The notes: a model not told the origin generated them from the letters alone. Counted from the stretch's first letter, positions 10,786-22,990 are shown. The stretch: DNA of 64,000 bases from Prorocentrum cordatum (GCA_963575745.1 CAUYUJ010014604.1:94087-158086); one strand, 5' to 3'. Numbers and translations: made by a program.

Positions 10786-11699
10786 TCTTTATAGAATATA
10801 TGTATACGCATACAATGGTTCAGCGTTCTATGATCTACGATGGTATGTATGTTTTTTGTAGTGTTGTCAGAATTTAGCATCTGGTTCGCAGATTTTCACC
10901 TTTTTATAAAGTGGTATATCTTCAGATTCCGTGCGAGGCATGTCATGTTTTTTTGTTTGTTTGCAAGTTTTTTGTTCGTTTGCATCGTTGTTTTGTATAA
11001 TTTAGAGCAATAGAGTATTATGGTCAGTTTTATTGTACGTAATTTTCAGATGTTTCCAGTTCGAAGATTATTTACCGTTGGTTTCGCGTTAGAGAACAGT
11101 AAGTAGATTGAGATCAGTCTCAAATAGTTTATATGACATTTAGGACGAATTTTAGTTTATTTGCCGTGCATTCTAGTGTTAGTTTATCGTTTCTAGAATC
11201 ATTATATATATAAACAAATGTCTTCATGTGTTTCATGTGTGTCGGGTACTTTTTTTCGCGGTTTTCTCATTGTTTTGCGTTCGTGCAGAATAGCGACGCG
11301 ATTTTTTCATGCCCTGCCTAGTTTGTGTTGCTACAATAGGCGCGCGGTGGTGAAGAGCAGGAGTAGAACATATCGCCAGCACAAGATATGTGTTGTCAGG
11401 GCGTTTAATATCCTATGATGATCAGAGATTCGTATTCTGCGCGTTCAGCAGGCTTCGAAGAGGGCGATGTCGTAATTTTCAAGACAGATTTGATAAACAA
11501 AATCTCACGACTTTTTTACAGAGTGTCTGGCAGTGTAGCGCATATTTTTTTGGTTTCGATGAATACTTGAGACTAGCGTATTTATTGTTTTTTCGATTGT
11601 TGTGCCAAACAGGCAGGTAGTTCATTTTCAGGTCGAGTAAAATTACCATCAATTATCTAAACAGATAGCTAAGCATGGGTTCAGATAAACACGGAGATT
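10786..11699. other. AT-rich DNA, no gene recognised
   Basis: T-rich sequence without recognisable motifs. From about 11,560 to 11,660 it weakly resembles the 170-bp tandem unit found at 13,020-13,540 (GAATACTTGAGACTAGCG, GTTGTGCCAAACAGGCAG). Confidence 0.45.
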
Positions 11700-11717
11700 A
11701 CGAATGCCGCGGATTCC

Positions 11718-12165
11718 GTGAAGTTTGACATCGGCTTGCTCAAGCTCTGCGTTCTTCATTTCGAGTCTTTCCCGCCGAGTTTATTGACCGGCCGGCGCAT
11801 GCAGTTAGCGAGCGCGATCTTTCTGATCCTGGTTTTCTTTTCGAAGCTTGTTCTGGAGCCATTATTTCCCAGAGCCGAGAAATGCGCAGAAAGTTTTGTT
11901 ACATTCAATTTGCCACGGAACAGGGCGTTCGATTTTCTGTCCTTTGCTGGAGGCATGGGGAGCCATATTCAGATTGCGAGCGGTTCTCGCGTTGTGTTCA
12001 AACCAGCCAAATCGAAGATGCGCAACGCGCAATTGGGTCACTCGTGAGGCCGAGAGAAAAATTTAAGGCCCGGGTCCTTCGCATCACAGTCTCGGCTTAT
12101 TGGAAATCTCGATCCGTCAGCGTAGGCAATGCGCCGGCGTTTAAGCAGCAGCAGCTGGCGATTTG
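11718..12165 (+). pseudogene. LINE-C ORF1 fragment
   Basis: Two frames (about 11,882-12,166 and 11,718-12,047) match LINE-B ORF1 at 6,310-6,570. CYIQFATEQG corresponds to SYVQFASERD, YWKSRSVSVGNAPAFKQ to DWKSRVVTVDAVPAFKQ, and the following LAI- corresponds to the ADLTS context. The frame is broken at about 11,950. It supports ORF1 homology but has no coding capacity. Confidence 0.72.
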
Positions 12166-12419
12166 ACCGGCAATTTCTCTGCGCAGCTTGGCGATTTGTC
12201 GATTTAGGATGGGTCAGGTCGCGCGCAGTTTTGTTCATTCCCCAATTTTTCTTTTTGCGTCTGTTCCCGCCCTTCATTTTGTGAGAAACGTGCGGCTCCC
12301 TCCACGTCGTTTCAGACGACGCGGTCTGAGCCCTCCGTCACTGCGCCAGACTACGTCCTTCAGTCTGCTTTTGGGATGGTTTAAGTTGATAGCCGGTTCC
12401 CAACGGTTTCGCTCTTTTG

Positions 12420-12830
12420 GTCTATCTTCCCTTCCTTCCCTCTCTTCCCCCCTCCCTTCCCCTTCTCTTTCCTCCCTCCTTCTCCCTCCCTGCCCCTCTC
12501 TCCCTGTCTGCTGCTGTTTTGTCCCGCCGTCGCTTTCGCGTGTTATCCTGCTGCTTGTTGCTGTCGTCTGTCGCCCCCTCTCTTTCTCGCCTTCTTCTCC
12601 CCCCAGGTCTTGTACGCTGCGCGGTGCGCAGTGGGGATTTTTTAAGGTTATGCGCGTTCGGCGCTTCCCGCTCCTTCTCGTTCTCGTCGCTCCCTTCCAT
12701 TGTTGTGTTCTGCTGCTCCTCCTCCCTCCCGCCCTCCCTTCTCTCTCCCCGTCCCCTTCCCTCCCTTCTTCTCCTTCCTTCCCTCCCTCTCTCTCGTTCC
12801 TCTCTTCGCGTCTGGCTATGCGTATGGCAG
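12420..12830 (+). repeat. Pyrimidine-rich 3' tract of LINE-C
   Basis: C/T-rich block with a degenerate GC island at about 12,610-12,670 (CTGCGCGGTGCGCAGTGGGG, then GTTCGGCGCTTCCCGCTCC). The second phrase recurs in LINE-D at about 18,828 (CCGGCGCTTCCCGCTCC), which ties C and D together. Confidence 0.8.
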
Positions 12831-13019
12831 TGATTCGAAGCATCTATCTGCCGCGCGCTCGGCCAGATTCGTTTTTGATGCTTTCCGGAAGACGTGGGTG
12901 CACATCCATCTCCAGTTTCCCCAGCCCGTCTCCTGCGTGTTCTGCCCTTCGCCGTGCAATTTTTTAACTGATATTCAGACTTGAGTTTATGTGAGAAAAC
13001 CTTATTGTTCCGAGGCTGT

Positions 13020-13540
13020 AAAACATGAAAAATGAAAAAATAATAGTACTAAAACAAGTTCGGGCAACTAGATACTTTGGATTAGCGCATCTGATTATGT
13101 CATTTCGACTGCTGTGACGAGCAGCTGTGTAGGTCAGCTCCAGTTCCAGTTTAGTCAAGCAGACCTGCCAATCTCTGAAAATTTAGCAGTGTAACTAGTT
13201 TTTTCGGACCCAGCTCTGGTAGCAGACCGAGTGCAGGCATCTAGATACTCTAGACTAGCACGCGATATTGTCCGATTGCTATGCCAAACAACTCTGTAGC
13301 TGATCTGCAGCTCGAGTTAAGTCAAGAAGCGCATCATCATCTCAAAAAAAAATAGAAGATTACACATAGTTTTGCGGACCCAGCTCTGGTAGCAGACCGA
13401 GTTCAGTCATCTAGATACTGAAGACGAACGCGCCCGACCATTCTAGATGGATCAGGTGTGCCTGCCAGCTCTGTAGCTTTCCTACAGCTCGAGTTAAGGA
13501 AGACGCAACACAGCCGATTCCGTTCCTATGCTTTTTGGCA
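13020..13540 (+). repeat. 170-bp tandem repeat, about three copies
   Basis: Two clear units start at 13,205 and 13,375 with CGGACCCAGCTCTGGTAGCA, giving a period of 170. A degenerate earlier unit covers about 13,020-13,195. Each unit also holds CATCTAGATACT and CAGCTCGAGTTAAG. No coding capacity; it lies between LINE-C and LINE-D. Confidence 0.8.
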
Positions 13541-13580
13541 GTGATCAGTATCAGATCGGCCTGAGATTAGGATGGCGATC

Positions 13581-13690
13581 ATTTTTTTTTTTTTTTTTTT
13601 TTGGTGTGTGTGTATATATATATATATAAAAGTAAACACCACATATATATGTATATGCATATATATATATATATGTATATACTATAAAAT
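13581..13690 (+). repeat. Poly-T, (TG)n and (TA)n microsatellites
   Basis: A run of about 20 T is followed by TG and TA dinucleotides and a second TA block. Downstream 13,700-14,230 contains only T-rich sequence with a 141-codon frame of no recognisable family, possibly LINE-D 5' UTR. Confidence 0.85.
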
Positions 13691-14230
13691 ATTGTACAAC
13701 AAAAAGTTCTGCATGAGAGTAGGCGTCATGTTCCACGTGGCCTTCGCCTTGAAATTTCTTGGTTTCTTCTCTCGTTGCGCGGTTTTCACATGTAATGTTG
13801 TTCGGGGCTTGTGGGCAGATATGGTGGGCGATTTCATTTTCCGCGGCGTCGTTTTGCGTGTGCGTGGTATTGTATATAGCGAACCTTGCGCGCCAGTTCT
13901 CTGTGTTTCGAATGTTGTTTTGTTGTTTGTCGGCCTTCTGTACAGCAGATTTTTTTATGCTTGGCGCGTGCTGATGATTCGGAGATATCTCCTCTGACAG
14001 CCAGGCGAGTTTTTGTTTTTCTTTTTTATTCCTTTTATTGTTTTTGTTATTCCTTTTTCTCGTTCTTGTTTCTTCCCAGGTCCAGGCGTTGGGGTTGCGG
14101 TTTCCTTGCTCTTTTTTCCCTTTTCCCCTCTTGTCTGCAGGCTCCTGTCGGTCGTTGTTGTCTGGTAGAAATTGTGGTTCGGCGGTCATCCTGGGGCGAT
14201 CGCGTCACGTTTGTTCTACGCAGTAGTGAC

Positions 14231-15400
14231 ATGTCTGGTTTTGTTGCTGCCGCGCTTCCGGAGCGGACGGACGTGCAGGGTATTTTTTCGCTGAGGGTGG
14301 TGAAGACGGCGGAATGGGACCTCTCCGCCGACCCCCCGACCGCGCCAACGCCGCGAAGGCCGTTTCGCGCGCTCGCCCGGAGGAACTCACGAGCAAAAGT
14401 GATCGCGCACAGACGATTTCATGCATGGCTTGCAAGATGACGCACAAGAAGAGTTTGCCGTTGCGCCCACCATCCCTGGGCGTTGGCAGGCAGCGCAGAG
14501 CCGAGCGCCGTTGCCTCTGCAGCCGCTGCTCCCCGAGCTGGCCCTGTGGATGGCAGTTCCGGTGCATGGGCTCTTCGGGTGGCGTGCGTGCGGCTCCCGG
14601 AACGGGCCCTACGGGTGGTCGTTCCGGCTCTGAGCTGAGCGCCTGCAGCTCCCGGGGCTTGCCCTGAGGGTGGCAGTCCTGGTGCGGCTCCGCCTGCCAT
14701 GGCGTCGAGCAGTGCATCGCCCTTTGCGTCTGCTTCGATGGGCGAGAAGCTCACGTTCATTTTGCAAAACATGACCATGAAGGACCAGGTCGCATGAAAT
14801 CGATCTTGCCGAGAGTATCGCAGGATGAAAGAACGGCATTCGTTGCGGAGGAAATCCCGGCGTCTGTCGTTCCCATGAGGGGCGATATGGCTGAGCTACG
14901 TGGTCGTCATTCTGCTGTTGAGGTCCGCGCCTGGACGTCTAGTTCGGGTGAATTCTCTAGGCAGCAGCGTCAGCTTATAAATTCAGTTGACACAGCCAAC
15001 CGCCATATTGCCTTGGCAGGGTTTTCTGCCGCTCTCTCTTTCGACAGTCGCACGAGAAGAATCGAGCAGTTTGTAAGCTCTTTCAGTGACGTTCCAGGCC
15101 ATGGGGTTGGACATTTCATGCAGGGCCCCCGGAACGCTCAGACGGTGTCCAAGGCGTCGTGCGTTGAGTCCAGTAGTGAAGCAGATCGCGATCAGTTTTT
15201 CGAGCGTAGCAAAAACGCGGTTTTGAAATCTGTCGCTGGAGTTGTACAAGTGCGCAAAGCCAGAACGAAGTTCAATAAGCACGGAGACTGGGCTCTTCTG
15301 AAAGCGAACGATGCTTCAAAGATCGCTGCGCCAGGCAAGACCGTCGAATGAGATCTTAAGAATCGCATCGCGCAGTTGGAGGGCGCCGGAGTTTTCGAGC
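14231..15400 (+). pseudogene. LINE-D ORF1 (broken)
   Basis: The ATG at 14,231 gives MSGFVAAALPERTD, comparable to LINE-B ORF1. The frame fails early. The conserved block reappears at 14,794-15,351 with HIALAGFS, VGHFMQGPRNAQTVSKASCVESSSEAD and GDWALLKANDASK, matching LINE-B at about 6,150-6,480. At least two frame changes separate start and block. Confidence 0.7.
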
Positions 15401-15759
15401 AGTCCAAGGCGGATTTCGAGGGTGTATTTCTGCTCCGCTTTACGAAAATATCCTTGAAATAGGGGAATTGGGGGGGTGCTCATTTGCGTCGCTTCTTCCC
15501 TGCCCTCTCTACCCGCGCCCTCCGCGCAGCGGATTGCGAGCGGTCCCCGGTTTATGCAGTTTCTTTTCTTTTCTGCCGTCGGGGTCCCAGATCCTTGGCG
15601 TCGTTTGAAAGACGATTGAATTGGTTTCTGGGTGCTACTTATGCGGGCGGTTGTCCCGCGAGCGCCGTTCGGGGTAACGGTGCGAATGTCCCTCCTCCGT
15701 GCCTGTCTTCCTTTCCTCCTCGTCCGTCCTTGGGCCTGCGGAGTTTGCGTGAATTTTAT

Positions 15760-16480
15760 CCCGTGCTTTATTCTTTTCCACCTCGGGATGGTTGCCGTGG
15801 CGATGCCCGGCCCGGGCCATCGTTTGATTGGACGAATCTCATTGTTAAGTGCACAAAGACGAATAGTATGCGTATCTTCATTTTCTTACTTCCTGTCTTC
15901 TCTTGATTTGTCTGACAGAGACGTGGCTTGACGAGTCGGTGTTGCAGCCGTATATTGTCGGTTATTTTATTGTCGCCCGTCGAGGCCGGGGCGGTGCGGG
16001 CGGTGGCGTTGCTATTTTTCGCGCGGGATTCGGCTGCTGATTCTTGTTCCGTCTTTCCATGTTTTCATTCTGCAGAGCGTGTCTGGATTTTAATGCACGC
16101 AGAATCTGGGCCTATTTTGATTTGTTGTTGGTATCGTCGTCCTTGTCATGGAGAGACGCACTCAGGCGCGCTCTATAGATGCGCTCGGTGAAGAATGGGT
16201 TTCTTTCGTTGAGCAGGGCGTCGGTGCAATCATAACATTGGAATGCGTGCATCAAAAGCGTTGGCTTCGTTTGAGAAGTCATGTTTCTCCCGGGGGCACG
16301 GCTCTGAAAAATTGGTGCCTGCAGCAAGGTTTTCGGGGGTGCACTCGCGCCCCCGCTCGCGGCCTTCACTTCTGCGACCTTCTGTAGTCTGATGTGCCAG
16401 AATTGCTCGCAACCACAGTGCTGGCGGAAGTATTCGATCACAATGCGACGTTGTGTTCAGTCTGTATGCCGCCGATTATT
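15760..16480 (+). pseudogene. LINE-D endonuclease remnant
   Basis: Heavily decayed AP endonuclease. Recognisable pieces are the DGCRGDARPGP start (about 15,787), CLTETWLDESV-like text in a different frame (about 15,905-15,945), ILMHAESGPILICCWYRRP (about 16,089-16,145) and PGGTALKNWCLQQGFRG (about 16,288-16,340), followed by a stop at about 16,384. Order agrees with LINE-B. Catalytic Asp-Asn and Asp-His motifs are not clearly preserved. Confidence 0.55.
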
Positions 16481-16569
16481 TTCGAGCATAGCGAGCGGCG
16501 TTTGTGGCATTTTCAAGACGCCGATTGGTTTTCTATTGATCGACGCTCTGTAAGCAGGACTGGTGTTGG

Positions 16570-17632
16570 ATAGACAACTCGACGTCTCACATAGTTGTGT
16601 CTGTTTTAATTCAGATGTTGATGCATATTATGACTTTGCACATTCCGTCTGCGCAGCAGAATGCGCAAGTCTCGCGCCCATGGGTAACAGACGAGTGCGT
16701 ACAAGCCGTTCGCGTAAAGCGGCGCGCTGCTGGCACGATCTCTTTCCCGGCCGCCGTCGCGAATTGCAGTGCCGCTATGTTGAGTGCTTTCCAACTGCAT
16801 GCGAATCGCACTCGCAAGAAGCCTCGTGGTTTCGGCCGAGATATCAAGAAATGGTGGGAAGTTTCGCGCCAGCGCTTGTGCTATGTCCATAAGCCTACCT
16901 CCTCTCCTGTGAAGCGACCTGATGGCGCGTGGGCTCTCCCAGCGTCAGCAGGTCTTCTCAGCGCGCGACCTGATGGCGCCGAGGCAGATCTTCTCGCATG
17001 AGCATTCAGTCAAAAATTGCGATTATCGTTCCTGTCGTAAATGAGTTTTCTGATTGTTCTTCTGTTGTCATTTAGCGGAGGAGATGGCGAGCTTGCGTTA
17101 TTCGTGCGAGGTCCGCTCGTGCCGCGCTGTCCTCTCTCCGGCAGGACAGCGGTGCGGGCCCCGATCTTCCGCCGGCCAGAGTTTGAAAACAGTGTTCTGC
17201 CAGTCTGGCCGTGCCTGTTGCTAAGCTCGCCCGTCTGATTTTAAGATCAAGTCAGTGGCCGCTGCCTTGGGGGGAGGATTGGGTTCATCCTCTCTACAAA
17301 AAGTTAGCTGCAAGTTGTCCTGAGAATTTCCGGGGCGCCCAGCTGACCGCGTAGCCTTCAACTTGACAGATTTGGTGCGTACGGCGCCCGTCAATTCGCA
17401 TGTGTTCTGGCCGGGGGGCCCGCGACGCAGTGCTATATTTTGTTTTACAATGCATCAGTTCTCTCTGTTCTGGTCGCCGTGTCCTCCTGTGTTGCTCGTG
17501 CGTCAGCGGCGCCTTCGGTCGAGTAGACATGCCGCGTCTGCTTGCGAAGCTGCGTGGCTTCTCCGTCCCGGAGAGCATGCTCGGTGTCCTCGCTAGCTGG
17601 CTGGAGCAGCGCACGGCGCGGGTAATTGTTCA

Positions 17633-17675
<43 letters not shown>

Positions 17676-18640
17676 TGTTGCCGTGGTGCGCATGGGGGGC
17701 ATGATCTAGTGCCAGGCCCGCCGCTTTGGAATGCATTCTCTGGGCCACGGGATTTGAAGAATTTGTTTATGTAGACGACCTGAATGCGATCCACTCGGTC
17801 GAAAACAGTGTTACAGGCGACCAAGCGCACCGCATGGCGGCCGAGTGTCAGACGTCTCTTCACCGCTGGGGCGCTGCAAACAGGGTCGTTTTTGTTCCTG
17901 GCAAGGAGAGTGCACGCATACTGTCTCGCAGCCGGCGTTGGGGCGATCCTTTCAAGCTTTTGGGTCTTGTATCAAATGCGCGGTTGCTAATGCATGAAGC
18001 CATTCTGGCATGTGTTTCTGACGGTGCATGGAAAATCCACAGTCTGCTTCGCGGCCGCAGATGTTATATTTTTGCCGACGTACTCTTGCTATACAAGGCC
18101 CAAGTTTTACCTGCCATCGAGTATAGGACTTGTGCATTCGATTTCGCTTCTTCCTCTGCTCTCGCTCTCCTGGACGCCATTCAATACAGTTCTCTTCGTT
18201 GTTTGGGTAGTTCTGATCTCGTCGCCCTCAATCATTTTGCTTTGGCTCCGCTGTGCGCAGGAAGAGACATCGCAATGCTTGGGATTATTAATCTTTCCGT
18301 GCGTGGCCTTAGTCCTGGTCACTTCGCTGCCTTCTTTCGCCCTGCACCCCCGCTCCTTCCCCGCCCCCTTCGTCGCCGCTCCCAGCGCCGGGCTGGCCCC
18401 GTCCAGCTTCGCGCCCCTGATTTTGCCCGTCGCTCCGTGTTAGGCATTGTCAGCGTCTATGATCTCCTCCCAGACAGCGCAGTCGCTGCTCCGTCCGCTC
18501 ACGATTTTCAATATTGCCTGCAAGCTTTTATGCATGATGTGGCGAACTCCGGCCCCGATAAGGCAGATTTCTCCAGCTGCCGTGTCCCGCTCGCGCGTCG
18601 CCGCCTGCGCAGCTGCACGGGCGGGCTTCCTCCCGTTTTA
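16570..18640 (+). pseudogene. LINE-D reverse transcriptase (C-terminal half intact)
   Basis: The N-terminal RT pieces are scattered: RPWVTDECVQAVRVKRRAAG at about 16,675, ARVIVQ at about 17,615. The frame 17,726-19,048 is open and holds FVYVDDLNA (Asp-Asp at 17,774-17,779), HRWGAANRVVF, FKLLGLVSNARLLM, IEYRTCAFDFASSSALALLDAIQYSSLRCLG, GRDIAMLGIINLSVRGL and SVYDLLPDSAVAA. It is the best-preserved version of the family C-terminal region in the window. Past about 18,640 the frame only reads pyrimidine tract. Confidence 0.8.
17633..17673 (+). repeat. 41-nt poly-G run inside the LINE-D RT
   Basis: An uninterrupted run of 41 G, counted directly. It lies between the ARVIVQ block and the GHDLVPGPPLWNAF block of the RT, where LINE-B has ordinary sequence of similar length (about 8,980-9,045). 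It could form G-quadruplexes, be an expanded slippage tract or be an assembly artefact. Confidence 0.9.
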
Positions 18641-18980
18641 TCTCAGTTTTTCCTTCTCGTCCTTGCCCTCCCTCTCTCCCTTCCCTCCTTCCCACTCCCT
18701 TCCCTTCCCTCTCCCCTCTCCTTGCGTGCTGCCTGTCGTCATCCGTCTTCCTCCTCTCCTCGGCTCCTCCGCCCCGTGCTGGTTCTGAGCGGTGCTCGGT
18801 CCGCAGGCGCTTTTCTCGCCCGGCGCGTCCGGCGCTTCCCGCTCCTTTCTTTTCTTGCTCCCTCCCTGCTTGCATTGCTCCGCTGCTCCCTTCCTTCTCC
18901 CCCCCTCTGTCCCTCTCCCTTCCTGTTCCCTCTCTTCCTCCCTCTTCCTTCCACTTCTCCCTGGTGTTTCGCCGAATTTT
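18630..18980 (+). repeat. Pyrimidine-rich 3' tract of LINE-D
   Basis: C/T-rich with a GC-rich interruption at about 18,780-18,845 that includes GCGCTTCCCGCTCC, shared with LINE-C. It occupies the same position relative to the RT as in LINE-B. Confidence 0.8.
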
Positions 18981-19249
18981 GCTGGCCCCTCCAGCCGGCG
19001 TTCGGCCGTCCGTGCTGTTTCCGAGCGATCTGGAAATTTGCGGCGTGATTTTTTTTGGCTTTTCCCTCGTCTTCCCCCCTTCTACCCCCCGCCACTTTTG
19101 AATGTTATAGTAACTTTCTAGTGCGTTCAGATTATGTTGAGCCTTCAGTGCGGCTTGGTTCTTCCGTGGCGAGGTGCGTATTGGATATTTTACATAATTC
19201 TTTTGTATTAGTACCGACCTTTGTCTTATGTAGCACTACTACTATTAAC

Positions 19250-19260
19250 TTTTCCTCCTC

Positions 19261-19293
<33 letters not shown>

Positions 19294-19400
19294 TTTCTAC
19301 GACTTCTACTACTACTACGACGAAGCCTACTACCACTACTACGACAATTACACCAGGGCCGCTACTACTGCTACAACTACGACTACGACTACTACACGTG
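19250..19400 (+). repeat. (CTA)n microsatellite after LINE-D
   Basis: CTA/ACT triplets, perfect at first then diverged to ACG and ACA, extending to about 19,400. Counterpart of 10,417-10,473 after LINE-B. Confidence 0.85.
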
Positions 19401-19496
19401 CTAGGATGACTACGACCTTTATTACGAGTGCTACATGTATTTTTTGATTCTACTACTGCTAAATTATAAGTTAAAGGGTGGGACAGTAAACTTATT

Positions 19497-19549
19497 TTGC
19501 GAGCTAATGATTTCTGTATCAGTGGGCAATGCAAATCATTAGCTCGCAA
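19497..19549 (+). repeat. 17-bp inverted repeat in the LINE-D 3' end
   Basis: Arms TTGCGAGCTAATGATTT (19,497-19,513) and its exact reverse complement (19,533-19,549), separated by 19 bases. A further palindromic unit, AACTCACGAGTTAA, lies at about 19,683. Same family of palindromes as 10,536-10,785. Confidence 0.85.
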
Positions 19550-19720
19550 TGTAGTAATTTTGTTGTGTGTGGGCAACGCGCATCATTATCGCATGTTTTT
19601 TTGGTGCCGGTGGATGCGCCGAAAAGCACTCGCGACTTATTTTTAGATCTCGTTGGGTTCGCATATCCCAAATGGAAAGTATAACTCACGAGTTAAGTCT
19701 CCTGTAGCGCTTGATTTGTT

Positions 19721-22700
19721 GATGTATCTATACATGCACGAGTGCAAAGCATGTGCGTGCAGACGTTGTTTTTTCGGTGCCAACCGTGCGAGAAAACAAG
19801 ACAAATCAACGTAACATCTTGAAGTCGTTGTAGTCTCAGGTCAGAAGTAGCTTTTGTGTCTCAAGCGTTTATGTCGTAGCTTCAATTCAGCTTTCTGCGT
19901 GGAACAAGGTGAGATCGCTTAAGCTTATCCAGGCGTATTCGTTTTCGCCTTCAGTATGAGAGTACGCGTTTAGCCAGAGAGATGTGCGTGTGTTGCGAAT
20001 AAGCATAACAATGTCATGCATATGCGTTTAATCCCAAATTCTGTGCATGGTTCACGATATTGAGTCTACCAGATAACATCGGTAATCTATTCTCAGAGAT
20101 CACTATTGAAAGGTATTGTTCTAAACCGTGTCTACGATTCGAACTTAATGATTGTTTGATGAGGTCAGGATCCATTGCAAGTTACATAAAGCTTTAGGCT
20201 GGCGTATGATTCAAATTAAGTATGATGCGTTGATATCGCAGTCATTTGTGCTGTTAATCTAGGAGTGAACTAGGCCAAAGGAACTGAACATATAATGACA
20301 ACAAGTTAAAACCAAGCTTGCAGGTTCTTATATTGGATTTGACAATGTCGGAGTGTTTGAAGGTATTCTGGGGATTGGCATACTTTTAACTGCGTGCACG
20401 GCAAGGTCGCGGATCGTTGCGTCCTTGCAGTGCCCGGATTGAAGCCGATCAGTTTTCATATGTCTGGAAGCCGAAAAGAGTTTCTCGAACGGCGAATTTC
20501 CCGATTGACGGTCGCTGTTTTTTTTTGATGATGTATAATAATAATAAAGTTCAAGTTGGGGTCGTTCAGAAGGGGTAGTCCACTCGAACGCCTTCAGAGG
20601 TGGTAATTCATTGTTTATTTCAGATTGAGCAGAACAGTATCATATCTTGTGGCGACAAGATATTGCAGGTGTTCGAATTGCTATGGTTTACAGCTTTGAC
20701 ATTGTGGCAGACAGAGAATCCCTTTGTACTAATGTTCTGATGCTAACTCGTTAAAGTAGACGTTGTGACGAAGTGGCTTCAATGATGCAGTTTACGAGTA
20801 TTGTCTTTCTCGCGGGCAAGCGGGCCTTTAATTTGTATGTGTCTTTAATGCAGGACTTGTGATTTTGCGCATGTGTTTGAATCGCTGTTGGTGTCTTCGA
20901 AGAATCTCAATCATTCCTTAAAGCCAGATATAATTTCGTTCGCTTTTTTTTTTCGCGCATCCGAATGTGCTTTAAATATCTCGTTCCGTGACGGAATCGG
21001 AGCGAACCTGACTTAGCGCGTCAGTGACTGTGAAGTCGTTTGTAACGTGAAGCCATCATTTTCACGATTTGGTTGTGCTAGGGATCTGCCATGATTCGGA
21101 GAAGCACGTACACGCCATTTGAATCGAAACTTGCATCATTTTTCAAACGTTACCACCGTAATTCGCAATGTTTGTTTTGAGCGTTGATGCCCTCGGTTCT
21201 TTGCGCGATGCAAGCCTCAGTTAGCGCGTGTTTTTTATATATGTATGTATGTATGTATGTATGTGTGTATATATACAAGTTATAGATCTTGTTCGATTAT
21301 GCAATGCCGACCCATTTGCAGAATGCGTTCGTTCGGCGAACAGACTAACGAACACATTGTTTTCATGGGCTCGACAGCGCCGAGAGGGCACTTTGACCCT
21401 GATGAGCGCATGTTTAATGGCGGCCTTTCAGACAGCGCATCGACCTATTGGAAGCGGAAGAAAGAACCCAACATATTTCATGCCCATTTTTTAAAATTGG
21501 TGCCCCGGGCGGGGGGCAAATTCGGCGCCGAACGGTGGCAGCGAATGCTTAGGAATTGCAGAGATTCGAGAAGGAAAGGGAGAAGGGGAGAGAACGAACA
21601 AGGAGGAAACCAGACATTCGTTTTCAACAGAAACGCCCGTAGATAACAACGTTCCAAATCGCGGTCGTCAGGCGATGAAGCCCCGCAGGCGAGCGGCAGG
21701 CAAAGGGGGGGTTTCATGTCCCAACGATTTGAAGACCCTCCGCGCTCCAACGCAACTTGTTGGAACCGCGTCTTGTTGGACACAAACCTGGCAAGAACGC
21801 AATCGTAATCAGGCAATCGTTTATGCGCGCGCGTGGCTCCTATGGGGAACGCAGGAGACAGTCTACACTTTGCAAGGAGGGTTCAGTAACGCAACGTTCG
21901 TGACATTGGGGGGCAGGAGGAGGAGGATGGAACGAATCGAGATGGAAGAATCGACCGAAACTCGCAGGGCCAGATCCAAGAGATGCTGACGTCTCAGCGC
22001 GTGTTCAATCGAGCGAGATGGGGCGGGCCAGAGTATTTCTATTGATTCAAATATCGTTTGAATTGCCACCTGTGAAATAATGTTCCTTGATTGCGCATAA
22101 CATTCTGATGGCGCCCGGTAGCCATTTTCGATGTGGATATCTTTAGATTCTGAAATTAGTTAGAACAGTTTTTTTTTTCGCTTCTTGAAAAGAAGCTTTT
22201 CCATGCAATCGAACTCCATTGACAGAGAAATTCGCGGAAGAAATATCGAAAATCAATTCATGCGATCAGGTTGAATATCTACATGACTTAATAGTTACCA
22301 ACTGAGTTTTTTTGCGACATGATATGATTTGATATTGAAGCTTTTGTGGTACACATTTTTTTGCATGCGTCCGTGGCCCACGGCTGACTTTCGTGCGATT
22401 CGGAACGTGGATTCAAGCAAGGGTCGAGCAATTTCGAGAGTAAGTCGTTCGGCTTAATCGTCTTTCATCCCGTGCTGCTGGACAAAAAAACTGAGACCGA
22501 CCGATTCCGGAACATGCAGAGTTTCCAATAATTTATTTTGGTAATTCGATGTTTTCAAACACATTCTCAATTTTGCAGGCCGAATATTCGATGTACGTAG
22601 GATCTCGTATTATCATTATGGGATAAAGCAAGATCTAGGAATATAGGGCAACATCAGAGATAATGCAATGTTATGGTAACAAGAGGACCATCATGCATAT

Positions 22701-22990
22701 GGGATTTTCGATATTTTCTCAATAACTGTTGTTTCAAACAGTGCGGAAAGGAGAAACGGACAGTGTAGGTGTAACACCGCAATATCATGTCATTTGAATT
22801 TTCGTGATTATTGGTGATTTGTATTTTTGATTTTAGAGTTTAGATCCGTGAATCTTTAGCTCTGTACCGTTTTTACTTAAGTCTAGTATTAAGTGATACT
22901 AAATGTTTAATTCAGCCTTGCCATGATTTTTACGTTTTCTCTATCTCTCCCGTTTGCCACGTCGTCTAGGGTGGGGCAGCACGTCGTCGC
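19721..22990. other. 3.3 kb of AT-rich DNA with no recognised gene
   Basis: No protein family, RNA gene or tandem array was recognised, apart from a short (ATGT)n at about 21,238-21,275. The frames at 21,245-21,646 and 21,675-21,989 have no domain and no codon structure that stands out. Introns or regulatory DNA cannot be excluded. Confidence 0.45.

Larger units (their letters stand above)
11700..12960 (+). mobile_element. LINE-C, internally deleted copy (ORF1 tail joined to 3' tract)
   Basis: Only the C-terminal part of ORF1 (to about 12,170) remains, followed within about 250 bases by the pyrimidine-rich 3' tract (12,420-12,830). Endonuclease and RT are missing, a loss of more than 3 kb relative to LINE-B. 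It has the shape of a non-autonomous derivative or a single deletion event. Confidence 0.7.
14231..19720 (+). mobile_element. LINE-D, near-full-length non-LTR retrotransposon
   Basis: Same family and order as LINE-B: ORF1, endonuclease, RT, pyrimidine tract (about 18,630-18,980), CTA microsatellite (19,250-19,400) and palindromes (19,497-19,700). The RT C-terminal half is intact, but ORF1, the endonuclease and the first half of the RT are broken. A 41-G homopolymer sits inside the RT. Confidence 0.8.

Noticed and set aside
19721-22990. Possible tRNA or small RNA genes
   Set aside because: No cloverleaf, box A/B pair or snRNA-like sequence could be recognised by eye.
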